DNA of 64,000 bases from DASVVT01 sp036386415 (lineage in GTDB: Bacteria; Acidobacteriota; Blastocatellia; Pyrinomonadales; Pyrinomonadaceae), in assembly GCA_036386415.1 (NCBI GenBank), contig DASVVT010000084.1, positions 1 through 64,000 of the forward strand, given 5' to 3'. The notes beneath the pieces are model-generated. The model saw only the letters and a program-made list of their open reading frames with translations, was not told the origin of the DNA and did no database searches. Shown here in pieces: positions 51,057 through 62,319 of the stretch (the first letter of the stretch is position 1; each line of letters begins with the position of its first letter). The translations under genes were made by a program, and so were the position numbers.

Positions 51057-52007
51057 TCAGCTATACCTGATGCGCGGGTCAATATAGCCGTAGGCGATGT
51101 CAACCAGCAGGTTGAAGATCAGGATTAAAGTAGAGATGAAAGCCGCGAGGCCGAGCAGAAGCGGCTCGTCTCGATTGAGCGCGGCGTTGATCAGATACGT
51201 GCCGAGGCCGGGCAGGGAGAAGACACGCTCGACGACGACCGTGCCGCCGACGATAAAGGCCAGCGCCGGGCCTGTAAAGCTCACGACCGGAAGAAGTCCG
51301 CCGCGCAGAGCGTGACGAAAGATGACAGCCCTTTCGCTCAAGCCCTTGGCGCGCGCCGTCCTGATGTAGTCCTTCCTCAAAACTTCGAGCATGCCAGAGC
51401 GCGTCAGGCGTGCAATGTAAGCCATGTAGACGGCGGAGAGCGTCAGCGCAGGAAGCAGTATGTAGCGCAGGCTGGGGATGCCCACGGGGCCGAACCTCAC
51501 AGCCCATTCCCAGCGCGCGGGCGGCAGCCAGTAGAGGGTCAGCGAAAAAAGCAGCACCAGCAGCGGCCCCAGGACGAAGTTGGGCACACTGATGCCGAGC
51601 ATCGCCGCCGCCATCGAAGTGTAGTCGAGCGCGGAATTCTGCCGGAGCGCGGCGAGCGTGCCGAAGAGCAGACCGACGCAGAGCGCGATCAGGTAGGCCG
51701 TCAAACCGAGCGTGGCGGAGACGGGCAAAGTGCGCCATATAATCTCGTTGACCGTCTGCTCCTGGTACTGGCGCGAGAAGCCGAAGTTGCCCCTCAGTAT
51801 CTGCCCCATCGTCTTGCCGTACTGTATGTACCAGGGCTTATCCAGCCCGTACCTGGCCCGAATGTTCTTCTCGACGGCGGGCGGCAATCCCTTCGCGGTG
51901 CTGTAGAAATTGCCGGGCGCAAGCCGCACCAAAGCCCACGTCAGGGTGATGACGATCAGCACCATCGGAATGATCAGGAGCAAGCGACGAATGATGAAGC
52001 GAATCAT
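51057..52007 (-). CDS. dppB: Peptide ABC transporter permease (DppB/OppB type)
   Basis: 316 residues. MIRFIIRRLLLIIPMVLIVI opens the first helix; RYGLDKPWYIQYGKTMGQIL, then RGNFGFSRQYQEQTV, the EAA region KDYIRTARAKGLSERAVIFR and the end LLVDIAYGYIDPRIRYS are all typical. ATG follows AAGGAAA, directly after hairpin H8, which separates it from the binding-protein gene. Confidence 0.9.
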   Translation of the reverse strand: MIRFIIRRLLLIIPMVLIVITLTWALVRLAPGNFYSTAKGLPPAVEKNIRARYGLDKPWYIQYGKTMGQILRGNFGFSRQYQEQTVNEIIWRTLPVSATLGLTAYLIALCVGLLFGTLAALRQNSALDYTSMAAAMLGISVPNFVLGPLLVLLFSLTLYWLPPARWEWAVRFGPVGIPSLRYILLPALTLSAVYMAYIARLTRSGMLEVLRKDYIRTARAKGLSERAVIFRHALRGGLLPVVSFTGPALAFIVGGTVVVERVFSLPGLGTYLINAALNRDEPLLLGLAAFISTLILIFNLLVDIAYGYIDPRIRYS

Positions 52008-52023
52008 GATGTTTTCCTTGAGA

Positions 52024-52130
52024 GAGGATGTAAACGCAAAGGTCGCAAAGGTTTTCGCAAAGGTCGCAAAGGAGGTTCAACTCTCAGCGTCCTTTGCGAT
52101 GAACTCTGCGTCCTCTGCGTTTATATCTCC
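52024..52130. repeat. Word-repeat hairpin H8 (GCAAAGG type)
   Basis: Left arm carries TAAACGCAAAGGTCGCAAAG and TTCGCAAAGGTCGCAAAGG (four copies of CGCAAAGG); right arm carries GCGTCCTTTGCG, CTCTGCGTCCTCTGCG and TTTATATCTC. Stem is imperfect; the loop is near 52077. It sits between the first binding protein and dppB. Confidence 0.75.
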
Positions 52131-52198
52131 GCTTTCTATACATGCTCTTCCTAACTCTCAGCCCTTAAGCTAAAGACCTGCTACGCTCTCCCTCTCCA

Positions 52199-54223
52199 TC
52201 AGCGCTGAAGGAATAACTCAGGGCGCGGCGGGGGGAAGAAGAAAGAGAGGCCGAGCGATTCAGCCGTCACGGAATGGTCTATGTAGACGTTGCGCCAGTC
52301 GTGCTGATCCAGCAGATTCGCCACCAGGTTCTTCACGTAGGGCTTGCTCAGGAACGAGCTTGGCCCGACGAAAAGCGGGATCATCGGCTGCTGCGAGAGC
52401 ATGTACGCTTCGGCATCGTGGAGCATCTTCATGCGGCGAGCGTTGTCTACCTCCGCATTGGCCTCCTTCAGCATGGCGTCGTACTTCTTATCCTTCCAGG
52501 CCGAGTGATTGTTCTCCGAACCCGACACCAGCAATTCAAGAAAGGAGTTCGGGTCAACGTAGTCGCCGATCCATAGCCACTGTGAAAAGCCGTTGAAGTT
52601 GAGCTTCGAGGGTTTCGAGTTCTCCAGAAAGACGCGCCACTCCTGGTTGATCAGATTAACCTTGATGCCCAGCTCCTTCTTCCACATCTGCTGGATGATC
52701 TCCTGCGTCTGCTTGTTAGATTCCGCCGTGTTGTAAAGAATCTCAAGCTGCGGCAAGCCGCGCCCGCCGGGGAAACCCGCTTCGGCCAGAAGCTGGCGCG
52801 CACGCTCCGGGTTATAGCCCTCGCCCTCGGCGTTCTCGTAGCCCTCCATCTTCGGCGTGAACGAGGTCGTAGGGATTCGACCGACCGCCTGATCCGCAAT
52901 GATCCGACGGTCTATAGCCATGCTCAGCGCCTTACGCACGCGAACGTCATTGAGTGGCGGCATGATCGTCTTGATCGCCAGCGCAGTGATTTGCAGGTAC
53001 GGGCCGTCAACGTAATCCTTCTTCGTCGTCTTCAGCTCGTTGCGCCAGGGCGGCGGAATCCTGTTCGACGACATGGAATCGACCTCGCCCGCTTTGTACA
53101 GGTTCATGGTCGTCGTCAGAGATTCAATCGAAGGGAAGATGATCTTATCCAGCTTGGTGTTGGCGTTGTCCCAGAAATCCGTGTTTCTGACGACCATGAT
53201 GTATTCATAAGGTTTCCACTCCGCCATCTTGAATGCGCCGGAAGTGACTATGTTCTGAGGCTTAGTCCACCTGGCGTTATCCGAGTTCTCAATCGCCTGG
53301 CGGGGAACGGGACGGAAGAACTGGTTGTTGAGCATCTTGATAAAATAGGCGGTCGGGCCTTCGAGCGTGACCTGGAAGGTGTAATCATCGAGGGCGCGCA
53401 CGCCGACATACTCTTTGGTGACAGGCACGAACTCTTTGCCTTTGACGAAGGGCGCAAGCTCCGGATGACCCGGCTCGCTCTTAACCGGTTCTTTCTTGAG
53501 CAGCTTCTCACGATCATCCGCGTCGGCGGGGACGAAGAGATATTTGACGGACGTTTTTTTCGTCTCCGCGCCTTCAACGGTCGCCGGTTGCTGAGAGCTT
53601 GTTTGAGCGCTCGGTGCTTGCGCGGCGGGCATCTCGTCAAATCTCTCCGGCGCATCGCCCGTGAAGGTAATCGCGCCGTCCGTGCCCGAACGTTTGAAGT
53701 CTTCTTCGGTGGCGTACTTGCCCGTCTGCGGGTCGCGCACAAAAGCGGACTGCTCGTTATAAGGCTGCCCGTTTTTGAGAATGTACATGAAGCTCGCATA
53801 GGGCGCGGCCAGCTCAGCCGACAGCGCGCGTCTCCAAGAGTAGACAAAATCGTGAGCCGTGATCGGCATACCGTCCGTCCACCTGGCATTGTTGCGCAGG
53901 TGAAAAGTCCAGACCGTGCCGTCCGAGTTCGGCTCCCAACTGGTCGCCAGCGAAGGGCGCTGCCCCATCGTTCTCTCTTCATACTCGACGAGACCGTCGA
54001 AGAGCGCGACGGCGATGCGCGATTCAGGTTGTCCGGTCATGTATTGCGGGTCGAGCGATTGAGGCTCCGTGCCGGAGACGTAACGCAGAACCTGACCTTC
54101 CGGCGGCTGGATTTTACCGAAGTAGGGCTCATTCTTCGCTCCGACAGAACATGCCACCGCCAGCAGCGACAGCGCGAACAGCGCGACGGTGAGCCGAAAC
54201 CGAATGTCTCTGAGAATCAACAT
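52199..54223 (-). CDS. dppA: Peptide-binding lipoprotein of the ABC transporter (SBP family 5), first
   Basis: 674 residues. Signal peptide with lipobox LLAVACSVG places the cysteine at the mature N-terminus (a lipoprotein). The SBP_bac_5 fold follows: LRYVSGTEPQSLDPQYMTGQ, SLATSWEPNSDGTVWTFHLR, WTDGMPITAHDFVYSWRRAL; then KALSMAIDRRIIADQAVG and YNPERARQLLAEAGFPGGRG. An extra 60-residue Gln/Ala/Ser-rich insertion (about 190-240) explains the length. It captures di- or oligopeptides in the periplasm for the DppBC channel. Confidence 0.9.
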   Translation of the reverse strand: MLILRDIRFRLTVALFALSLLAVACSVGAKNEPYFGKIQPPEGQVLRYVSGTEPQSLDPQYMTGQPESRIAVALFDGLVEYEERTMGQRPSLATSWEPNSDGTVWTFHLRNNARWTDGMPITAHDFVYSWRRALSAELAAPYASFMYILKNGQPYNEQSAFVRDPQTGKYATEEDFKRSGTDGAITFTGDAPERFDEMPAAQAPSAQTSSQQPATVEGAETKKTSVKYLFVPADADDREKLLKKEPVKSEPGHPELAPFVKGKEFVPVTKEYVGVRALDDYTFQVTLEGPTAYFIKMLNNQFFRPVPRQAIENSDNARWTKPQNIVTSGAFKMAEWKPYEYIMVVRNTDFWDNANTKLDKIIFPSIESLTTTMNLYKAGEVDSMSSNRIPPPWRNELKTTKKDYVDGPYLQITALAIKTIMPPLNDVRVRKALSMAIDRRIIADQAVGRIPTTSFTPKMEGYENAEGEGYNPERARQLLAEAGFPGGRGLPQLEILYNTAESNKQTQEIIQQMWKKELGIKVNLINQEWRVFLENSKPSKLNFNGFSQWLWIGDYVDPNSFLELLVSGSENNHSAWKDKKYDAMLKEANAEVDNARRMKMLHDAEAYMLSQQPMIPLFVGPSSFLSKPYVKNLVANLLDQHDWRNVYIDHSVTAESLGLSFFFPPPRPELFLQR

Positions 54224-54276
54224 GACGGAAACTCCTTTAATGTCTGGACTGCCACCATCATACGCGTCATAAAAGC

Positions 54277-56286
<2,010 letters not shown>

Positions 56287-56300
<14 letters not shown>

Positions 56301-56913
56301 TCTTTTCCTCTGTGCCTGCGCGCCGTAGTTCCCTGTAGACTTCTTCCGTTTCCTGCCTCGTTCTTATAAAACCTTCTGAGGTATCGATCAAGTAATCCGC
56401 GAAGCTTTTCTTCTCTTCCTGGGACATCTGGGAACGGACGCGTCTCTCGGCCTCTTCGCGCGACAGGTGATTTCGCTCCATCAAGCGCTGCAACTGAACA
56501 TCAGGGCGACAATGAACGACGATCAGTTTATCAAATCTTTTGTAGCCTCCAGACTCGATCATCAGCGCCGCGTCAACTATCGCGATGCCCTCCGGGTCTT
56601 CTTCCGCCCAGCGCCGCAACTGGTCATCCTGCGCGGCAATAATAAAGGGGTGCAGGATGGAATTTAAGAGCACGCGTGCACGCTCGTCTGTAAACACAAT
56701 CGCTCCCAGACGAGCGCGATCAAGCGTTCCATCCGGCAGCAAAACTTCCTCGCCGAATTTCTCACGAACGGCGCGTAGACCGGGCGTGCCTGCCGCGACC
56801 ACCTCACGCGCCGTCTTGTCAGCATCCAGCACATGACAGCCCAGTTCCGCCAGCACACTCGCCACGAACGTCTTGCCAACCGCAATCGAGCCCGTCAATC
56901 CAACTCGCAACAT
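56287..56913 (-). CDS. coaE: Dephospho-CoA kinase
   Basis: 208 residues, normal length. P-loop VGLTGSIAVGKTFVASVL, then LDADKTAREVVAAGTPGLRA, VFTDERARVLLNSILHPFI and the CoA-binding/lid segment VHCRPDVQLQRLMERNHLSR, with EEAERRVRSQM. It performs the last step of coenzyme A synthesis, phosphorylating dephospho-CoA with ATP. It is the first gene of the minus-strand run, ahead of the binding proteins; co-transcription is likely by position only. Confidence 0.93.
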
Positions 56914-56953
56914 GAAACAAAGTTAAAGCGAAACTGGAGTGTATTTGCAAGGG

Positions 56954-57049
56954 GAGATTTAAACGCAAAGGGCGCAAAGGGGACGACGCAAAGGACGCAG
57001 AGAAGCAACCCCTTTGCGATGCACTTTGCGCCCTTTGCGTTTAAACCTC
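56954..57049. repeat. Word-repeat hairpin H10 (GCAAAGG type)
   Basis: Left arm GAGATTTAAACGCAAAGGGC and GCAAAGGGG; right arm CTTTGCGCCCTTTGCGTTTA and AACCTC. The outer 26 bp pair with one mismatch. The inner part repeats GACGCAAAGGACGCAGAG. It lies between folD and coaE. Confidence 0.8.
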
Positions 57050-57087
57050 TACTCACCGAAGCACTCTGCTCCTCTTTTGAGATATGC

Positions 57088-58044
57088 TCACAGACCACGC
57101 CGCCTGCGCGCTGCCGTGACGGTGTTTTGCATCAGCATGGCGACCGTCAGAAGCCCTACGCCGCCCGGCACGGGGGTGCGCCGCCCGGCCACCTCATCCG
57201 CTTCCGCCGGATGCACGTCGCCCACCAGCGTGTAGCCGCGCCTGGCAATAATCTCAAGACGCTTCAACGCCTCCGAACCGAAAAGCTCGCGCGCCACTCC
57301 CTCATCCGTCACCTTGTTCATGCCGACATCTATAACGGTCGCGCCCGGTTTGATATGCTCGGCGCGTATGAGGCCAGCCCGCCCGATGGCGACGACCAGT
57401 ATATCCGCCTGTCGCGTGACCGTGGCGAGATCACGCGTGCGCGAGTGACAGATCGTCACGGTCGCGTCGCGTTGCAGTAGAAGCTGGGCGAGAGGACGCC
57501 CGACGATGTGGCTGCGCCCGACGATGCAGGCCGCAGCACCTTTGATCTCAATTTGAGAGCGGTCGAGCAGCTCTATGATTCCGGCGGGTGTGCACGGCGC
57601 GAGCGTCTGTTGCCCCAGCGACAACCGACCGACGTTGACGGGGTGGAATCCGTCCACGTCTTTCGCCGGATCAATAGCTTCCAGCACGCGCGCTTCGTCC
57701 AATCCGCGCGGCAGCGGAAGCTGCACCAGCAAGCCATCAATATCATCACGCCCGTTGAGCGTCGCCACACGCTCCAGCAGTTGTTCTATGGTTGTCTCAG
57801 CCGGAAGCGCTTGATGCTCCGAAAGGAGGCCGAGTTCCTGAGACGTGCGTACCTTGTTTCGCACGTAGACTGTAGAGGCCGTATCATCTCCGACCTGCAC
57901 CACGGCCAGGCCGGGACGCACGCCATGCTCACGAATGATCCGCGCCACCTCGTCTGCCACCTCGCGCTTGATCTCTTCGGCAACACGCGCGCCATCCAGC
58001 AACTCGGCTCGCCGGGCATCATTTGTGGTCATCATGGGATTCAT
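57088..58044 (-). CDS. folD: Bifunctional methylenetetrahydrofolate dehydrogenase/cyclohydrolase
   Basis: About 318 residues; several ATG codons lie at the start (58068, 58044, 58032), and 58044 is a compromise as no ribosome site decides. FolD motifs: VGDDTASTVYVRNKVRTSQE with the catalytic Lys of YxxxK, GLLVQLPLPRGLDEARVLEA, KDVDGFHPVN, LAPCTPAGIIELL, the NADP-binding IVGRSHIVGRPLAQLLL and the end PVPGGVGLLTVAMLMQNTV. It converts 5,10-methylene-THF to 10-formyl-THF in the cytosol. Confidence 0.93.
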   Translation of the reverse strand: MNPMMTTNDARRAELLDGARVAEEIKREVADEVARIIREHGVRPGLAVVQVGDDTASTVYVRNKVRTSQELGLLSEHQALPAETTIEQLLERVATLNGRDDIDGLLVQLPLPRGLDEARVLEAIDPAKDVDGFHPVNVGRLSLGQQTLAPCTPAGIIELLDRSQIEIKGAAACIVGRSHIVGRPLAQLLLQRDATVTICHSRTRDLATVTRQADILVVAIGRAGLIRAEHIKPGATVIDVGMNKVTDEGVARELFGSEALKRLEIIARRGYTLVGDVHPAEADEVAGRRTPVPGGVGLLTVAMLMQNTVTAARRRRGL

Positions 58045-58127
58045 CTGTAGATACGCGAATCCTAGCACATCTGAGCGCCGTTGCGTTATACCGACAAATT
58101 TTTGTTAGTCTCCTCATGTGATTAGTG

Positions 58128-58224
58128 CTCTGTGCCCCCTCTGTGTTCTCTGCGTCTCTGTGGTGAGTCTTATCTGAAGTAACACTCACCACAGAGACAC
58201 AGTGGACACAGAGGGGGCACAGAG
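58128..58224. repeat. Word-repeat hairpin H11 (CACAGAG type)
   Basis: Left arm CTCTGTGCCCCCTCTGTG and TCTCTGCGTCTCTGTGGTG; right arm CACCACAGAGACACAGTG and GACACAGAGGGGGCACAGAG. The tandem word is CACAGAG. It lies between the divergent folD (minus) and lytic transglycosylase (plus) genes, so here it sits in a promoter region and not at gene ends. Confidence 0.8.
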
Positions 58225-58346
58225 ATCGGCTATCTTGAACGATTCAACTCACCCTGTCTCACGGGTCAGGTCTGAGGGAAACGCCTCCACGCCGATGGCC
58301 GCTAGACCACACCCCACGGATTGCTATAACCTGTATCTTGATTCCT

Positions 58347-60902
58347 ATGACACAGAGAGAAGTTACGCATTACCTTCCCGCGCTCATCCTCTTCCTGATC
58401 GTTCTTTCCGGCTGTCCGGCACAAGCTCAAGTCACACGTGAGCGCCATGAACGTCTGCGCGCCTCGGTTGATGGCGGTGATCTGAGCGCGGCGACGGCTG
58501 ATCTTCAATCAATGTCAAAGACCGAGCCCGGGGATTTCGCCCTGAATAACTACGACTACCTGCACGCGCGCATCTCTGAACGGCGCGGCGACAGGGCGAC
58601 GGCTGCCGCCAATTTCCAGAGGGTTCTGGCGCGCAACTCCCTGCTCGCTCAATATGCCCTGTGGCATCTGGCCGAGTTTGCGCGCTCAATCGGAAACCTC
58701 ACGCTCGAACGCGAGCAGTTGCGCCGCCTGGTTGCAACCGCACCATTGAGCCTGCTGCGCCAGGCTGCCCTCGCCAGAATCGCCGAGAGCTTTTTCGAGA
58801 GCGGCGATTATGCTTCTGCCATCTCAACGCTGCGCCCGCGCGACAGTGATGGCAAACCTGTAGGATCACAGGCGCGCGGAGCGTTGGCGCTGATCGGCGA
58901 GGCTTACATGCGAAGCGGCCAGAAGGAGGCGGCGCGCGAGATTTTCAATAGCCTCGTCACGAAACTGCCGGATGCGTCGCAGCCGGACGATTACGCGCTC
59001 GCTGGCGTGCGCGGTCTGGATCGGCTCGACGGCGGAAGCATTGAGGACGTACCAAAGAGTGCCCCGCAGCTCTCCGAAGATGAACACCTGCGCCGCGCCT
59101 TCGTCTACCATTTCAATCGCGATTTCGCGGGCGCACGCCTTCACTACCAGGCTATCATCGCTCGTTTCGCACAAAGCTCGAACATGGCGAGCACGCTCTA
59201 CCAGACGGGCAGAGCCTTCTATCAGGAGTTGCGCTTTGACGATGCGATCAACTATTTCAACCGCGTCCTGACAGAGTTTCCCCAGAGCCCGAATGCGCGC
59301 GACGCGCTCAGCTACACGGCAGCAGCCTACGCGCGCTCCAAGCGCACGGACGAGGCGCTCGTCGCCTACCAGCGTTACATTGACCGCTACACGGACGCGC
59401 CCAACCAGGAGCGCGGCATTCTGAACATCATAGACACGCTGCGCGAAGCAGGGCGCGACGAAGAAGCGCTACGCTGGATAGAGAAGGCGCGCGAGCGGCT
59501 TAAAGGGCGTGCAGGGGCTGCCCTTGCGCTCTTCTCGCGCGCAAAGATTCATCTTGCGCAGGGCGCATGGGAGGCCGCGCTGGCAGATATAGATGCGCTT
59601 CGCGTCGAGGCTGATCTAGGCGGCATGCGCCTGCCCGGCGGAACCAATAAGACGGAGGTCGCCTTCGCGCGCGCCTACACGCTCGAACAGTTGGGGCGCA
59701 CAGATGAGGCAATCAACGCTTACTTAGCTTTCCCGGATGGACGAAAGGAGTATTATGGCGGACGCGCGACGCGCCGTCTGCGCGCACTGGCGACGCGGGA
59801 GCAGACTCGCGCGCCCCTGGCCGCCAGACTCGATGCCCTGCGCACAGAGGCGCAGCAAGTCCTCGCGAGCGGTCAAATGGAACGCGCTCGCGTGGCTGCT
59901 CAGAATGCCCTCCGCTTAACGGAAGATGAGGCCACACGGCGCGAGTTGCTGGACATAGCGCGGCGCGCCTACGCCTCTCTTCCAGACTATAATCGCCTGC
60001 CCGCCCCGCGCGTGATCCCCGCCGGGCGGCAGGATGTACTTACCGTGGAGCCTCCACCTCGCGCGACCACGCTGCATCAGGCACTCGCCGACGAGCTTCT
60101 TTTTCTAGGTCTTTATGACGAGGGGACACCGGAACTGGCCGTCGCAGAAAACAGTTTCGATAACGAAGCTGTAGAGGATGAAGCCGTTGCGGATCGGCAG
60201 GAGGGGAAAGCTTCTGCTGAAAATGGCTCTGAGCGCAAATCCAGCGTGCAGAGTCCCGCGCCGTCGCAGTTGCGCGTAAGCGATCAGGCTTACACGCTCG
60301 CCGTTTATTTCAAGCGCGGAGACAGCGCCGCGCACGCCATACGCTTTGCCGAGCCGCTCTGGAAAAAGATTCCGGGTGATTATCTGCTGGAGCTTGCTCC
60401 GCGTGAGATGGTCGAGCTGCTCTACCCTGCGCCCTACGCGGCTGCGCTGCTGGAATATGCGCCGTCGCGCGGCGTTGACCCGCGCTTCGTGTTGGCAATC
60501 GCGCGCCAGGAATCGCGTTTTCGTCCGGAAGCCAAATCAAGCTCGGCAGCGCGTGGTCTTCTACAATTCATCCCCTCGACGGCGGACGTTATCGCCGCTC
60601 AACTGGGCAAGCCGGACTTCCGCCAGGACGATCTCTACGATCCACACATCGCAGCGCTCTTTGGAGCACAGTACATGGGCAATCTCTTCAAGCAGTTTCC
60701 AGATATGCCGCAGGCTGTCGCCGCCTCTTATAACGGTGGCGAAGATAACGTTGAGCGCTGGGTCGCGCGCGCACGCTCGAATGATCCTGACCGCTATGTG
60801 CTTGAGATCAGCTTCACGCAGAGCAAAGACTATGTCTATAAAGTGCTGCCCAACTTCTGGGTCTACCAGATGCTCTACACAGATCAACTGCAACGACGTT
60901 AA
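58347..60902 (+). CDS. Lytic murein transglycosylase lipoprotein with TPR-like repeats
   Basis: 851 residues from ATG 58347 (TTG 58338 is the next codon-start upstream). Signal peptide with lipobox (ALILFLIVLSGCPAQAQ). Residues 30-500 are helical TPR-type repeats (YALWHLAEFARSIGNLTLER; LYQTGRAFYQELRFDDAINY), forming a Slt70-like superhelix. The C-terminal SLT domain has PRFVLAIARQESRFRPEAKS with the catalytic Glu of ES, ARGLLQFIPSTADVIAAQLG and ALFGAQYMGNLFKQF, AASYNGGEDNVERW. It cleaves peptidoglycan glycan chains. Monocistronic. Confidence 0.9.
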   Translation: MTQREVTHYLPALILFLIVLSGCPAQAQVTRERHERLRASVDGGDLSAATADLQSMSKTEPGDFALNNYDYLHARISERRGDRATAAANFQRVLARNSLLAQYALWHLAEFARSIGNLTLEREQLRRLVATAPLSLLRQAALARIAESFFESGDYASAISTLRPRDSDGKPVGSQARGALALIGEAYMRSGQKEAAREIFNSLVTKLPDASQPDDYALAGVRGLDRLDGGSIEDVPKSAPQLSEDEHLRRAFVYHFNRDFAGARLHYQAIIARFAQSSNMASTLYQTGRAFYQELRFDDAINYFNRVLTEFPQSPNARDALSYTAAAYARSKRTDEALVAYQRYIDRYTDAPNQERGILNIIDTLREAGRDEEALRWIEKARERLKGRAGAALALFSRAKIHLAQGAWEAALADIDALRVEADLGGMRLPGGTNKTEVAFARAYTLEQLGRTDEAINAYLAFPDGRKEYYGGRATRRLRALATREQTRAPLAARLDALRTEAQQVLASGQMERARVAAQNALRLTEDEATRRELLDIARRAYASLPDYNRLPAPRVIPAGRQDVLTVEPPPRATTLHQALADELLFLGLYDEGTPELAVAENSFDNEAVEDEAVADRQEGKASAENGSERKSSVQSPAPSQLRVSDQAYTLAVYFKRGDSAAHAIRFAEPLWKKIPGDYLLELAPREMVELLYPAPYAAALLEYAPSRGVDPRFVLAIARQESRFRPEAKSSSAARGLLQFIPSTADVIAAQLGKPDFRQDDLYDPHIAALFGAQYMGNLFKQFPDMPQAVAASYNGGEDNVERWVARARSNDPDRYVLEISFTQSKDYVYKVLPNFWVYQMLYTDQLQRR

Positions 60903-60920
60903 GCGGAAGAAAACGATTCA

Positions 60921-61004
60921 AACGCAAAGGGCGCAAAGGAGCAGACGCAAAGGTGTTGCTTCCTAGCGCCCTTTGCGTCTGCTCCTTTGCGCCCTTTGCG
61001 TTTA
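60921..61004. repeat. Word-repeat hairpin H12 (GCAAAGG type), perfect 34-bp arms
   Basis: Arms 60921-60954 and 60971-61004 are perfectly complementary (AAACGCAAAGGGCGCAAAGG onward), with a 16-nt loop. The tandem word is GCGCAAAGG / GACGCAAAGG. It lies between the convergent transglycosylase and sialidase-like genes and so could serve as a bidirectional transcription end. Confidence 0.85.
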
Positions 61005-61015
61005 ATTCTCTTCTT

Positions 61016-62314
61016 TCATACAGATTTCGCTCTGGCAAGCCAGATGCTTCGCTGCTGACTATCGCCACCACCGCGCCCGACGTAAGCTATGTACAGATCA
61101 TCGCCTGCTGTGGCAGCCGCAGGCAGCGCCCCGTTATCAGTCACCGTCTGGCTGTCCGTCGTCCCTGTATCGCTGACAAGGCGCGCGAGGATGATACTTG
61201 ATGAGCCTTTATCGTTTACTTCCCAGACGGCCATCACGTCGCTGTTGCCATTGCGCTGTAACAGAATCGGAGTGCCGCGCGCCTGAGCACCTGCAAAGAG
61301 GCGGCGCGGCGCAAAGGAGCGTCCGCCGTCTCTTGATTCCGACCAGTAGAAACCGGGCTCGCCTTTTTCACCCGCCGCATACCAGAGCACATGCAGGGCT
61401 TTATCTGCTCCGGCGGAAAGCGCCGCGCCGGACACGGGGCAGCCCTTGAGCATCCAACGGTCGTCGCTGACGATGATCGGAGGCTGAAACGTTTTGCCCG
61501 CATCTTCCGATGAGGCGACGGCGATATGACGAAAGTCGCCGGGCAGCACCTGACGCCAACTGACGTATAGACGACCGTCCCGTGCGACTGCGAGCGCAGT
61601 CTTACAACACGGACAGGCATCCGAAGCCACACGAAGATTAGGAGCGAAAGAGCGCCCGCCGTCGCTGGATACGCTCATAAACACCTCGCGGTTACTCTCC
61701 ATGTGATGACCGCCCGCCTGCTCCGAAGGTTGCGTTGGATGGATATTGCGCTCGTCTAGCCAGGCCATATAAAGACGGTTGTCTGTGGAAACGGCCAGCG
61801 AGTGCATCCCGTGGACAGCGGGCTTCCGGTCATCATTGACACGGACGGGCGGATCGAACGTCTGACCTTGATCGCGCGAGGTCGAAAGATAGAGGTCGTT
61901 GGCGTGCTCTGCACCAGCCACGCGCGCCGTCCACCCGACATAAACGTTTCCGTCCTGCCCGACCGTAATCGTCGGCGGATCGCCGCGCCAGGCCGTCGCC
62001 TCGCCCACCTTCGGATTGATACGCGCGGGTGCGCCCGATGGCTTCCCTTCTCTATCCAACTTCGCAAAGAGCACGTCCGCTTCGCTCTCCCTATGCTCGA
62101 CCCAGGCGATGTACAAGGAGCCATCACGGCTCGTCGCCAAAGCAGGCTCAGCCGCATCCCTCTCTGCTGCGGAGACGCGCACGGGCTGGCTCACACGAGC
62201 GACCAACTCTTTGGCCGCCGATCCTTTCGGTGGTTCCTGCTTATCATGACGCGCGCAGCCGGACGTTATGAGCAGCACTACACACACTGTGACTAATCGT
62301 TGTGTCATCATCAT
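61016..62314 (-). CDS. Sialidase/BNR-repeat lipoprotein
   Basis: 432 residues. Signal peptide and lipobox (VCVVLLITSGCARHD). Repeated beta-propeller motifs follow: ATSRDGSLYIAWVEHRES, YLSTSRDQGQTFDPPVRVND, MSVSSDGGRSFAPNLRVASD and WSESRDGGRSFAPRRLF, which carry Asp-box (SxDxGxTF) elements. This is a six-bladed sialidase-like fold, but the arginine triad of true sialidases is not evident, so activity is not claimed. ACPCCKTA may bind a metal. It is convergent with the transglycosylase and lies next to the TonB receptor on the same strand, 5 bases apart. Confidence 0.75.
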   Translation of the reverse strand: MMMTQRLVTVCVVLLITSGCARHDKQEPPKGSAAKELVARVSQPVRVSAAERDAAEPALATSRDGSLYIAWVEHRESEADVLFAKLDREGKPSGAPARINPKVGEATAWRGDPPTITVGQDGNVYVGWTARVAGAEHANDLYLSTSRDQGQTFDPPVRVNDDRKPAVHGMHSLAVSTDNRLYMAWLDERNIHPTQPSEQAGGHHMESNREVFMSVSSDGGRSFAPNLRVASDACPCCKTALAVARDGRLYVSWRQVLPGDFRHIAVASSEDAGKTFQPPIIVSDDRWMLKGCPVSGAALSAGADKALHVLWYAAGEKGEPGFYWSESRDGGRSFAPRRLFAGAQARGTPILLQRNGNSDVMAVWEVNDKGSSSIILARLVSDTGTTDSQTVTDNGALPAAATAGDDLYIAYVGRGGGDSQQRSIWLARAKSV

Positions 62315-62319
62315 CGCAC